Source: Clostridium aestuarii (lineage in GTDB: Bacteria > Bacillota > Clostridia > Clostridiales > Clostridiaceae). From it: 64,000 nt of DNA. Position 1 is the first letter of the stretch. Each line of letters begins with the position of its first letter. Both the position numbers and the translations under genes were made by a program. The notes beneath the pieces were generated by a model. That model had not been told where the DNA came from and searched no databases. It was given only the letters and a program-made list of their open reading frames with translations. Of the stretch, positions 56,253 through 64,000 are shown one piece after another. The stretch lies in contig NZ_JAPQER010000002.1 of NCBI RefSeq assembly GCF_026735135.1, positions 682,001 to 746,000 on the forward strand. Direction: 5' to 3'.

Positions 56253-56293
56253 AAAAAAAGGATACCTCCATCTATACAGAAGTATCCTTTTTT
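56253..56293. terminator. Symmetric terminator hairpin upstream of the response regulator
   Basis: AAAAAAAGGATACCTC (56253-56268) pairs with GAAGTATCCTTTTTT (56279-56293). It probably stops read-through from rnpB into the two-component genes. Confidence 0.65.
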
Positions 56294-56395
56294 AACATAT
56301 TTATTTTCTAATTGTTTTTTATTTTCTTTACACTTTAACTTTTACTATAATAGAAATCACTAAATTACTAAATCAAATTTAGAGTGGCAAAAAAC

Positions 56396-56424
56396 AAAAC
56401 ACATACCCCGAAAGGCAGTGTTTT
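56396..56424 (-). terminator. Terminator of rnpB
   Basis: AAAACAC and GTGTTTT arms with CC/GG inside, followed on the minus strand by GTTTTTTG, directly after the RNA's 3' end. Confidence 0.75.
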
Positions 56425-56427
56425 CAA

Positions 56428-56776
56428 TGTGCGACCAAGTCTATAAGCCGAGTTATGTGTTAAACAGTCATCTATCTAGGCTTATTGTTACCAATAAGCT
56501 CAAGCGATTTTACCCGAAGACGAGACGGGCAACCTCATGTGTCTTCCTATTCAATCTTGCTCCAAGTGGGGTTTACATAGCCGCAAAGTCGCCAATGCGC
56601 TGGTGAGCTCTTACCTCACCTTTCCACCCTTACCAAAGTAAACTTTGGCGGTATATCTCTGTTGCACTTTCCTTAAAGTTGCCTTCACTGGGGGTTACCC
56701 AGCACCCTGCCCTACGGAGCTCGGACTTTCCTCTCCTGCAAAATTTGCAGCAGCGACTGTCTGGCTTACTCGCAGA
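56428..56776 (-). ncRNA. rnpB: RNase P RNA, class A
   Basis: The minus strand carries the conserved elements in order: GAGTAAGCCAGACAGTCGC, GAGGAAAGTCCGAGCTCC, GGGCAGGGTGCTGGGTAA, AAGGAAAGTGCAACAGAGA, ACCGCC, GGTAAGGGTGGAAAGGTGAG, TAAACCCCACTTGGAGCAAG, GAATAGG, TCTTCGGGTAAAATCGCTTGAG and ACTCGGCTTATAG (the longer ones spread over 56490-56700). It processes tRNA 5' ends. P1 forms from TGCGA (56774-56770) and TCGCA (56434-56430), which sets the ends. The GGGCAGGGTGCTGGGTAA / CCCAG form is class A, unlike Bacillus. Confidence 0.95.
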
Positions 56777-56780
56777 TATA

Positions 56781-56809
56781 ATCTTACCACATTACATATC
56801 AAAAATCAA
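56781..56809 (-). promoter_or_regulatory. Promoter of rnpB
   Basis: Minus-strand TTGATT (56804-56809) and TAAGAT (56781-56786) with a 17-base spacer, predicting a start near 56775, at the RNA's 5' end. Confidence 0.65.
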
Positions 56810-56844
56810 ATTTATTTTCCTGTAAATTTTTGCTAATCACAATT

Positions 56845-57561
56845 TCAACTTTCACCTAAGTAAATTATTCTTCCACAGTTTTCACAACATACTATTTCTT
56901 TACTATTATTTAATTTATTTAAAGTAATCAATGATATCTTTATTTTACACCCCATACATACTCCTTTTTTAACTTCAACAACTGCACTACCTTTTTCATT
57001 TCTTAATAAATTAAGCTTTTCTAATATTTCTTTTGGAATTTCTAATTCTAATTTATCCACTTCCCTTTGTACATTAACAATCTCCTGTTTTGCTTTAGTT
57101 ATTTTCTTACTTGCATCTTCTTTACAATTATAAAAATCCTCTTTTACCTTTAACAACTGCTGTCTCAACTTTTCTTTTTCTTTTTTAAATTCTTCTTCTT
57201 TTTCTAAAAACTCTATGCATTCATTTTCCATCTCTATAATTTTAGATTTATGTTTCTCTATTTGTTCTTCAAGTTTTGCCATCATACCGAAATTACTTCC
57301 ACATTCATTATATAATTTATATTCACTTTGTTTTTGTTCTTCTTTTTCTAAATCTATATTTTTATTTATTTTAATGCATTTACTTTCCATTTCCTCTATT
57401 TTTGCTTTCTTTTCTAAATATATATTTTTAGCTTCTTCAAATTCCTTTTTCATTTTTCTCAGCAAATACATATGTGACCCGTCTTTTAAGATTTTATTAC
57501 TTTCTCTAACTTTATTATAGTTTTTCTCAATTTTTATTAATTTTTCTAAATTATACTTCAT
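56845..57561 (-). CDS. Coiled-coil protein with C4 zinc ribbon
   Basis: A 238-residue protein, almost all charged coiled coil (about residues 1-185), ending in the zinc ribbon CMGCKIKIS...CCENCGRIIYLGE. This is the COG1579/zf-RING_7 family, commonly next to Nif3-like genes as here. Its role is not settled; a nucleic-acid-related or scaffold function is proposed for relatives. It lies 123 bases after nif3, beyond a terminator. Confidence 0.85.
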   Translation of the reverse strand: MKYNLEKLIKIEKNYNKVRESNKILKDGSHMYLLRKMKKEFEEAKNIYLEKKAKIEEMESKCIKINKNIDLEKEEQKQSEYKLYNECGSNFGMMAKLEEQIEKHKSKIIEMENECIEFLEKEEEFKKEKEKLRQQLLKVKEDFYNCKEDASKKITKAKQEIVNVQREVDKLELEIPKEILEKLNLLRNEKGSAVVEVKKGVCMGCKIKISLITLNKLNNSKEIVCCENCGRIIYLGES

Positions 57562-57656
57562 TTAAATTCCCCCTAATATATTTTTATCTTAAGGCTTTAA
57601 TTTCATTTATATAAATCATTGAATAATTAACAACCAACTTTATTAATAAAAATAAA

Positions 57657-57690
57657 AAATAGAAATAAGCCCCAAAACTCATTTCTATTT
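57657..57690 (-). terminator. Terminator overlapping the nif3-like stop codon
   Basis: Arms AAATAGAAAT (57657-57666) and ATTTCTATTT (57681-57690); the latter includes the gene's stop. Followed by CTATTTTTTATTTTTATT on the minus strand. Confidence 0.7.
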
Positions 57691-58500
57691 TAATTTATAT
57701 GGATCATAAATATTTTCTGAAACAATAACGTCATTATTAAAACCCATGTTTTGTATTTTGTTTTTTAGAATTTCACCTACAACTTTAACCGCTGGCCACT
57801 CTGTTCCAAAATGTCCAGCATCTATTACAGCTATTCCTTGTTCATTGTAGTCACTAACATAATGATATGTAGTATCACCTGTGATAATACAATCAGCACC
57901 TAATTTTCTAGCAACATCAAAATAATCCTGACCACTTCCATTTATTACTGCAATTTTACTTATATTTTTAAAATTTTCTCCCGCATATCTTACATAAGAA
58001 AGCTCTAACGTGCTTTTCACTTTTTCACATAACTCTTTTAATGTTATAGGCTCTTTTAAAGCAACAATCCTCCCTATTCCACTATTTTGATATGACAAGC
58101 CTACATTATGTACAGGATCAATTATTTCAAAATTTTCAAATTCTAATATTTTCATAATTATATCATTAATTCCGCCTTTAACAGAATCCAGATTAGTATG
58201 GCTGGAATACAAACTTATGTCATTTTTAATTAATTCTATAATCTTCTTGCCTATAAGAGTATCCGTTGTAATAGCCGATGGTTTTCTAAACAAAAGAGGA
58301 TGATGCGTAAAAATTAAATTACACTTCTTTTGTTTCGCTTCTTCTATAACCTTTAAAGTACAATCTAAAGCTACAAGAACAGACGTGACTTCACTGTTTA
58401 AATCTCCAACCATTAAGCCTACATTATCATAGTCCTCTTTCAATTTTATTGGCGCAATTTTTTCCATTATATTTTTTATATCCCTAACCATTAAAGACAT
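57685..58500 (-). CDS. Nif3-like dinuclear metal centre protein
   Basis: A 271-residue member of the Nif3/YqfO family, lacking the PII-like insert of longer forms. Metal-binding segments are FTHHPLLFRKP, SSHTNLD and DAGHFGTEWPAV. Members form toroid hexamers and may act as GTP cyclohydrolase-like or unknown hydrolases. The ATG at 58500 has GGAGG ten bases upstream and overlaps the trmK end by ten bases. Confidence 0.88.
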   Translation of the reverse strand: MSLMVRDIKNIMEKIAPIKLKEDYDNVGLMVGDLNSEVTSVLVALDCTLKVIEEAKQKKCNLIFTHHPLLFRKPSAITTDTLIGKKIIELIKNDISLYSSHTNLDSVKGGINDIIMKILEFENFEIIDPVHNVGLSYQNSGIGRIVALKEPITLKELCEKVKSTLELSYVRYAGENFKNISKIAVINGSGQDYFDVARKLGADCIITGDTTYHYVSDYNEQGIAVIDAGHFGTEWPAVKVVGEILKNKIQNMGFNNDVIVSENIYDPYKLK

Positions 58501-59180
58501 AATAACAATTCCTCCAATTTATTTACCTTAACTTCAATTTCTTGCTTTCTCTTTTTAGCTGGTTCTGTTTTATCCTCTATGTAATTTAATATATTTTTAC
58601 ATTTATTTATTTTAAAAGCAATATATTTATTCAAAAGAGGATGTTTTTTGCTTATTAACTTTTCGCTTATTTCATAATAAATATTGTCAAGTTTTTTAGG
58701 TTTATTATCATATCTAACTTTTATTATTTCGTAAAATTTTTCTTCATCTATACTTAATTCCTCATCAATTATATCATATCCCTGTTCATAAATGTACTTT
58801 CTTAAAACTTCAGGATTTTGAACAGGTTGAAGTATCATATACTGTGAACTTTTAAAAACATTTTTTCTTTCTTCGATTATATCTCTAATCAAATTTCCAC
58901 CCATGCCAGCAATTACAACACACTCCACTTCATAAGGTTCTATAGTTCTAAGCCCTTGCCCTAATCTACAGTCTATTTTTTCGCTTAATCCTTCTTTGTT
59001 AATATTTATTCTTGCTTTATCCACTGGCCCTTTATTTATATCTGATGCAATAGCACTATTACAAATTCCTTTTTTTATTAAATAAATAGGTAAATATGCA
59101 TGGTCTGTTCCTATATCAGCCATATTTTTACATTTATCTAGCATTGATGCGATATCTTTTAGTCTAGTACTTATATTCAT
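58491..59180 (-). CDS. trmK: tRNA (adenine22-N1)-methyltransferase
   Basis: A 229-residue Rossmann methyltransferase that makes m1A22 in some tRNAs, a Gram-positive trait. It begins MNISTRLKDIASML and has ADIGTDHAYLPIYL, AIASDINKGPVDKA, CVVIAGMGGNLIRDII and ILQPVQNPEVLRKYI, all family blocks. AGGAG precedes the ATG. It is coupled to the nif3-like gene. Confidence 0.93.
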   Translation of the reverse strand: MNISTRLKDIASMLDKCKNMADIGTDHAYLPIYLIKKGICNSAIASDINKGPVDKARININKEGLSEKIDCRLGQGLRTIEPYEVECVVIAGMGGNLIRDIIEERKNVFKSSQYMILQPVQNPEVLRKYIYEQGYDIIDEELSIDEEKFYEIIKVRYDNKPKKLDNIYYEISEKLISKKHPLLNKYIAFKINKCKNILNYIEDKTEPAKKRKQEIEVKVNKLEELLLCL

Positions 59181-59192
59181 AAACCTTATCTC

Positions 59193-60080
59193 CTATATAA
59201 ATTGAATTAATGTTTTGATTTGCATTAAGAAAAATACTACTGCTATTATTAAAACAATATAAATATATCTATTAGCACTTTTTTTATCATATTTAGCATG
59301 AAAATGTGCTGCATAATACATACAAAATAAAATTGCCATATTTAAAATACCATATGTCATTTGTTTAAAAGCAAACTGCTTTCCTGTGCCCATTTTTACT
59401 GGTTCAAATTTAGCATTAAAACTTAATGGCATTTTTGTTGGAAGCACCTGCTTTAAGTATAGAATAAAAGGTGTAACAGTAAAAATTACTATTACAACAC
59501 TTACAAGTATAAAAGGCAACATAAATCCACTTTCTTTATGTAAGCTTATTTCTTTATTATTTTCATATTCCCAATCTAAAAACTTAATTTTCCTATCAAA
59601 TAAAACATTTTTAAATTCATCTATTTTTTCTGGCGCTATGGCATAATTTATTTCTTCAGTTTTTAAATATATAACTTCTGAACCATAAGTTACAAACATT
59701 CTAGTTGTTCCTATCTTATTTAAAACATATCTTCCAAAAGCAAAATTATTCTTACCAATCCCTGATAGTTTTACACCATTTATAATTCCTTTAGAGGTTT
59801 TATATGCTTTTATACTATCAAAAGAAATCTTTACCTTTTTTAATCCCCAAAAACCCATTATATATAAGTTATCATCATCAATTACATATTTTAATGATAA
59901 CGCTAAAATCAAATAATAAAACCAATAAATATTAATTGCAACTAAAAAAATTTTAATTAATGAAAGCAGTACATATAAATCCACCAAATGGTTTATTAAT
60001 AATACACAAGCATTAATTAATATTATTAATAAAAATATAAGAAAAGGTCCATTACCTTTTTTACATTTATATGTTTCCAT
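59193..60080 (-). CDS. Membrane protein with bacterial PH domain
   Basis: A 295-residue protein with two membrane segments near residues 14-60, a PH-like domain (YVIDDDNLYIMGFWGLKKVK and onward to about 160), two or three further segments (about 185-208, 238-255, 268-290). The family of PH-like membrane proteins has no known function. The ATG at 60080 is seven bases after GAGG. It begins 78 bases past rpoD's stop, beyond a terminator. Confidence 0.75.
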   Translation of the reverse strand: METYKCKKGNGPFLIFLLIILINACVLLINHLVDLYVLLSLIKIFLVAINIYWFYYLILALSLKYVIDDDNLYIMGFWGLKKVKISFDSIKAYKTSKGIINGVKLSGIGKNNFAFGRYVLNKIGTTRMFVTYGSEVIYLKTEEINYAIAPEKIDEFKNVLFDRKIKFLDWEYENNKEISLHKESGFMLPFILVSVVIVIFTVTPFILYLKQVLPTKMPLSFNAKFEPVKMGTGKQFAFKQMTYGILNMAILFCMYYAAHFHAKYDKKSANRYIYIVLIIAVVFFLMQIKTLIQFI

Positions 60081-60112
60081 CACATCACCTCTTTAAAGGT
60101 ATTATATCATAA

Positions 60113-60143
60113 AAAAAGAGTAAAGTTAAACTTTACTCTTTTT
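60113..60143 (-). terminator. Terminator of the dnaG-rpoD transcript
   Basis: Thirteen-base arms AAAAAGAGTAAAG (60113-60125) and CTTTACTCTTTTT (60131-60143), with a T-run on the minus strand. Confidence 0.8.
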
Positions 60144-60158
60144 GAAAACATCTTATCT

Positions 60159-61271
60159 CTAATCCAAATAATCCTTTAATTTTTTACTTCTACTTGGATG
60201 TCTTAACTTTCTTAAAGCCTTAGCTTCTATTTGTCTGATTCTTTCTCTAGTTACATTAAACTCTTTTCCAACTTCTTCAAGTGTTCTTGCTCTTCCATCA
60301 TCAAGTCCAAATCTAAGTCTTAGAACCTTTTCTTCTCTAGGAGTTAATGTATCAAGTACATTAATAAGCTGCTCTTTTAGCATTATAAACGCAGCTGCTT
60401 CAGCTGGAGCTGGAGCCTCATCATCTGGAATAAAATCTCCTAAATGGCTATCTTCTTCTTCTCCAATAGGAGTTTCTAAAGACACTGGTTCTTGAGCTAT
60501 CTTCATAATCTCTCTAACTTTATCAACTGGTGTTTCCATAATTTTAGCTATTTCCTCTGGTTGAGGTTCACGTCCTAATTCTTGAATTAATTGTCTTGAA
60601 ACTCTGATAAGTTTATTTATTGTTTCAACCATATGAACAGGTATTCTTATAGTTCTTGCCTGATCAGCTATAGCTCTTGTTATCGCCTGTCTAATCCACC
60701 ATGTAGCATAAGTACTAAACTTATAACCTTTTCTATAATCAAATTTTTCTACAGCTTTTATAAGACCTAAATTTCCTTCTTGAATAAGATCAAGAAAAAG
60801 CATTCCACGCCCAACATACCTTTTCGCAATACTAACAACTAATCTAAGGTTTGCTTCAGCCAACTTTTTCCTAGCAAACATTTCTCCTTCTTCTATTCTC
60901 TTAGCTAAATCGATTTCTTCTTCAGGCGCTAAAAGAGGTACTTTCCCTATTTCTTTTAAATACATTCTAACTGGATCATCTATTGATATGCCTTCTGGTA
61001 CAGATAAATCTAATTCTTCTTCTTGTTGTGTCTCAACATCTTTTGCATTTCCAATTATTTCAATATCCATTGACTCAAGAACTGCATAAACTTTTTCTAT
61101 TTGTTCAGGAGTTAATTCCACATTTTCTAGTTCATCCATAATTTCTTTATAAGTCAAACTAGATTTTTTCTTTCCCTTATCAATAAGACTTTTTACTATT
61201 TTCATTTTTTCATTATTATCTTTTATAGTAGTTTTTTTAGAAGTATTTTTCCTTTTGTTCTTTTCGGTCAT
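60159..61271 (-). CDS. rpoD: RNA polymerase major sigma factor SigA
   Basis: A 370-residue primary sigma factor. A basic N-terminus precedes region 1.2 ([16 protein letters not shown]), region 2 ([53 protein letters not shown]), region 3 and region 4 ([31 protein letters not shown]). Length equals the Bacillus SigA class. AGGAGG in the last codons of dnaG is its binding site, so it is coupled to dnaG as in most firmicutes. Confidence 0.97.
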   Translation of the reverse strand: MTEKNKRKNTSKKTTIKDNNEKMKIVKSLIDKGKKKSSLTYKEIMDELENVELTPEQIEKVYAVLESMDIEIIGNAKDVETQQEEELDLSVPEGISIDDPVRMYLKEIGKVPLLAPEEEIDLAKRIEEGEMFARKKLAEANLRLVVSIAKRYVGRGMLFLDLIQEGNLGLIKAVEKFDYRKGYKFSTYATWWIRQAITRAIADQARTIRIPVHMVETINKLIRVSRQLIQELGREPQPEEIAKIMETPVDKVREIMKIAQEPVSLETPIGEEEDSHLGDFIPDDEAPAPAEAAAFIMLKEQLINVLDTLTPREEKVLRLRFGLDDGRARTLEEVGKEFNVTRERIRQIEAKALRKLRHPSRSKKLKDYLD

Positions 61272-61275
61272 TTAA

Positions 61276-63057
61276 TTACCTCCTTTCACACTTGTTAATT
61301 TGCATTATTTCATTTTGAATTATCTCAAATTCCTTTACAAATTTTAATGATTCTTGAAATAATCCTTTTGATTCATATTCTTTGATTTTCTTCATAATTT
61401 CTTTTTTCGACTCCTCCAGCTTAAATTTTTTAATTTCTCTAATATAATCATTTACAAGCTCTTGATAATTCTCTTTATTTATAGGTTCAATTTGTTCAAT
61501 AATTATCCATTCTTTTAAAGTTTCTGTATCATTACATCTAGCCTCTATATAAGCTTCTATATTTTCAATATCATTTTTTATATTTTCACTTATTAGATTA
61601 AATATTTTTTTATGGCTATCTATTATTAATTCTTCTACACTAATAACACTTATTATATATTCATAATTTTCAATATCTTGAAGCATAATTTTTATCAAAT
61701 TACGTTCTGCTTTTACATAAGCAGGCTCTAAGTATAATTTTTGTCCAAAATCATTTCGAGTATACATATTTTGTGTAATTTTTACATTTTTTTGAATTTC
61801 TTCACTTAGTAAATCGTATATTGCTTGTTGTTTTATGTTTGTTTCCTCTGAAATTTTTCTTATGTAAACATCTTTTTCAACAGGATCCAATTCTGAAATA
61901 ATTTCAGCAACCTTATGTATATATTTTATAGTCATTTCTCTGTTTTTTAAATTCAAACCATACTTAGCCATTTTTATTCTATAATCAATAAAAGGCAAGG
62001 AACTTTCTACCAGCTTTGAAAAAGCTTCTTTACCATTATTTCTAATAAATTCATCTGGGTCTTTACCTTCTGGAACTGTTAAGACTCTCAAATCGAACCC
62101 TTCTTTTTTCAATATCTCAAGTCCTCTTATAGTAGCTTTTTGTCCCGCTAAATCTGCATCATATGCTATTATTATTTTATCAGCATATCTTTTTAATAAT
62201 TTAGCTTGATTAGATGTAAGTGCTGTTCCCAAAGAGGCTACAACATTAGTAATCCCATATTGATGCAAAGATATGCAATCCATATACCCTTCCACAATAA
62301 TTAATGTTCTATTTATATTATCTTTTATAGCAAAATTTAATCCATAAAGATTTGTTCCTTTTTTAAACACTTGAGTTTCAGGAGAATTTAAATATTTAGG
62401 CTTAGAATCATCTAAAACTCTTCCTCCAAACCCAATAACTTTTCCTCTGTAATCAAACACTGGAAATATAACTCTCTCTCTAAACCTATCATAGAAAGAA
62501 TTATTTCTACCTTTTATGATTAATCCCACATTAAGCAAATCGAGCTCAGAATATCCTTTATTCTTTAAGTATTTAATTACATTATTCCATCCTTTAAATG
62601 CATACCCTAATCCAAATTTTCTAATTGTATTATTCTGAATTCCTCTTCTCTTCAAATAATCAATAACTATTTTTTCATATTGAAGATTTTTAAAATAGTA
62701 TTTTGCTGCTTCTACATTTATTTTGTAAAACCTTTCATTTGTATCTCGTTTAGCCTTGCTATTATCATCAATATCTATATCTATATTTGCCTTCTCCGCA
62801 AGGTATTTTATTGTTTCAACGAAAGGAAGGTTTCTAATCTTCATAACAAACGAGATTACATTACCAGCTTCACCACATCCAAAGCACTTATATATCTGCT
62901 TATCCTGAGACACACTAAAGGAAGGTGTCTTTTCATGATGAAATGGACAAAGCCCTACAAAATTTCTTCCAGCTTTTTTCAATTTCACATTTTCAGAAAT
63001 AATATCAACTATATCATTTTGTTCTTTGACTTTCTCAATTATTTCTTCACTTATCAC
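61276..63057 (-). CDS. dnaG: DNA primase
   Basis: A 593-residue primase. The CHC2 zinc ribbon (Cys37, His40, Cys58, Cys61; LCPFHHEKTPSF and YKCFGCGEAG) is followed by the catalytic core with YGLNFA, VEGYMDCISLHQYG and the acidic Toprim AYDADLAGQKATIRG, then a helicase-binding C-terminus. The GTG at 63057 begins VISEEIIEKVKEQND, the family start, and lies eight bases after GGGTGGG; a longer ATG frame is less likely. Confidence 0.95.
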   Translation of the reverse strand: MISEEIIEKVKEQNDIVDIISENVKLKKAGRNFVGLCPFHHEKTPSFSVSQDKQIYKCFGCGEAGNVISFVMKIRNLPFVETIKYLAEKANIDIDIDDNSKAKRDTNERFYKINVEAAKYYFKNLQYEKIVIDYLKRRGIQNNTIRKFGLGYAFKGWNNVIKYLKNKGYSELDLLNVGLIIKGRNNSFYDRFRERVIFPVFDYRGKVIGFGGRVLDDSKPKYLNSPETQVFKKGTNLYGLNFAIKDNINRTLIIVEGYMDCISLHQYGITNVVASLGTALTSNQAKLLKRYADKIIIAYDADLAGQKATIRGLEILKKEGFDLRVLTVPEGKDPDEFIRNNGKEAFSKLVESSLPFIDYRIKMAKYGLNLKNREMTIKYIHKVAEIISELDPVEKDVYIRKISEETNIKQQAIYDLLSEEIQKNVKITQNMYTRNDFGQKLYLEPAYVKAERNLIKIMLQDIENYEYIISVISVEELIIDSHKKIFNLISENIKNDIENIEAYIEARCNDTETLKEWIIIEQIEPINKENYQELVNDYIREIKKFKLEESKKEIMKKIKEYESKGLFQESLKFVKEFEIIQNEIMQINKCERR

Positions 63058-63272
63058 TTGAGTTTCCCACCCAGTCATTATTTTAAATTTGTTTTTAAAT
63101 CAACCATGTATGTATTCGACAAAAAAACATAATATCCTTCTTTAATTTTTCAAATTTCTATAGATATATATATTCTTTAGAAAACAGAAATTTCCTTCAT
63201 TTTTTTCATATTTCTCTATTTTAATATTTACTAATGTATTTTTTGATTTATTTGTAAATTTTATTCATATTT

Positions 63273-64000
63273 CTAATACATTACAATCTTTGGTACATAT
63301 AATTCATTAAATAAGTATAAACAATAATCATCACTCATACCAGAAATATAATCTGTAACTCCAACGCAAAGCCCTTCCTCTTCTACTATTTGTAAATAAA
63401 ATCTAGGCATATTCTGAGGATTTTTCAAAAAATAATTATAAACTTGTTCTAAAACAAATTTAGCCTTATACCTTTCTTTTTTTAGTATTTCCCCATTATA
63501 AATATTATCGAACATATATTTTCTTAACTCTACTAAGCTGCGTTCTATTTTGTAACTTAACCCTACTTCAATTTTATCTTTTTCTATATTATTTAAAGTA
63601 GTATAAATACAATCTTTGACAAGAGTACCTATTCTTTTTCCGTGAGTCTGTCCTAAAGTTTGAAGAAATTCTCTAGGAATCTCCTCTTTTCTTAATAAGT
63701 CCGCTCTTATTGAATCATCTATATCATGATTAACATATGCAATTTTATCACTATATCTAACCACTTGTCCCTCTAAAGTAAAGGATTTTTTTTCCTTTCT
63801 AGAAAATCCACTATGATGTAATATACCATCTAGCACCTCTTTAGTCAAATTTAACCCTACCCCTTGTTTTTCTATTTTTGAAAGTACTCTTATACTATTT
63901 TCATTATGTTTAAATCCTTTAGGATTTAATTTGTCCAATACTTCTTCTCCATTATGAGCAAAAGCTACATGTCCTATATCATGTCCTAATGCTATGGCTT
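63273..64000 (-). CDS. dgt: Deoxyguanosinetriphosphate triphosphohydrolase-like protein, C-terminal part (cut by window end)
   Basis: The last 242 codons are inside the window. They begin within the HD motif LGHDIGHVAFAHNGEE, so catalytic residues of the N-terminal third lie outside. Later segments LSKIEKQGVGLNLTKEVLDG and YSDKIAYVNHDIDDSIRA match dGTPase-like HD proteins, which cleave dNTPs to nucleoside and triphosphate. Position upstream of dnaG-rpoD is typical. There is no in-frame stop up to the edge. Confidence 0.9.
   Translation of the reverse strand, partial: AIALGHDIGHVAFAHNGEEVLDKLNPKGFKHNENSIRVLSKIEKQGVGLNLTKEVLDGILHHSGFSRKEKKSFTLEGQVVRYSDKIAYVNHDIDDSIRADLLRKEEIPREFLQTLGQTHGKRIGTLVKDCIYTTLNNIEKDKIEVGLSYKIERSLVELRKYMFDNIYNGEILKKERYKAKFVLEQVYNYFLKNPQNMPRFYLQIVEEEGLCVGVTDYISGMSDDYCLYLFNELYVPKIVMY

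Noticed and set aside
56418..56836. Two plus-strand open frames of 62 and 63 codons
   Set aside because: They run antisense across RNase P RNA and its promoter; no ribosome binding site supports them.
62680..63132. A 150-codon plus-strand frame
   Set aside because: Antisense to the conserved zinc-ribbon region of dnaG, with no family resemblance.
1..64000. tRNA or rRNA genes, insertion sequences or prophage
   Set aside because: No rRNA blocks, cloverleaf with TTCGA-type arms, transposase or phage genes were recognised by eye; a covariance-model scan would be the decisive test.

Overview
The window reads as chromosome of a low-G+C, spore-former-type anaerobe of the genus Clostridium (sensu stricto). 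Reasons: very AT-rich DNA, strong AGGAGG-type ribosome binding sites, a one-chain PurL in a purECFMNHDL operon, the dgt-dnaG-rpoD-trmK-nif3-zinc-ribbon-rnpB gene order, a class A RNase P RNA, and ferredoxin-containing MinD-type ATPases typical of strict anaerobes. The species cannot be fixed from the sequence alone. Most genes lie on the minus strand. No prophage, insertion sequence, CRISPR array, rRNA or tRNA was recognised.

Layout. 1-1.4 kb: start of nagA behind a GntR/NagR-type regulator, then a YkuD L,D-transpeptidase. 1.7-2.7 kb: an orphan PTS IIC-like membrane protein (+). 2.8-6.7 kb: TPP-riboswitch operon tenI-thiS-thiF-thiG-thiH for the thiazole half of thiamine. 6.8-7.7 kb: L-lactate dehydrogenase (+). 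7.8-12.8 kb: two-component system plus FtsX-type ABC transporter, a likely antimicrobial-peptide or cell-envelope stress module. 12.9-14.6 kb: thiM-thiD, salvage of thiamine moieties. 14.6-20.3 kb: two chemoreceptors flanking a TetR-TauE/SafE-like pair. 20.5-22.1 kb: RlmD methyltransferase and an RDD-like protein. 22.5-26.6 kb: DUF134 regulator, two NifX-like proteins and two Fe-S MinD ATPases, facing a divergent metallo-beta-lactamase-fold gene. 26.6-35 kb: mixed housekeeping and hypothetical genes including TopB. 35.4-37 kb: guanine-riboswitch-controlled purine permease. 37-38.2 kb: an orphan FliD-like protein. 38.3-49.3 kb: complete IMP biosynthesis operon. 49.4-51.1 kb: tandem glycine riboswitch with an AGCS alanine/glycine symporter. 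51.1-56.1 kb: small membrane proteins, a superoxide dismutase and a second two-component pair. 56.4-64 kb: rnpB and the dgt-dnaG-rpoD macromolecular-synthesis region, cut by the window end.

Three metabolite riboswitches (TPP, guanine, tandem glycine) sit directly in front of the matching genes, each with a good sigma-A-type promoter. The purine operon and the guanine permease form one physiological group (make or import purines). The thiazole operon and thiM-thiD form another, although only the former carries a riboswitch.

The most unusual items are the FliD-like protein far from any flagellar gene, the Fe-S MinD/NifX cluster with a repeated ATGGCA motif in its promoter, a TenI (not ThiE) protein heading the thiamine operon, a 99-residue protein that overlaps a chemoreceptor gene, and two small families of dispersed intergenic repeats, one of which forms the last codons of purC. 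Many start codons below were moved from the longest reading frame to the one with a properly spaced ribosome binding site.
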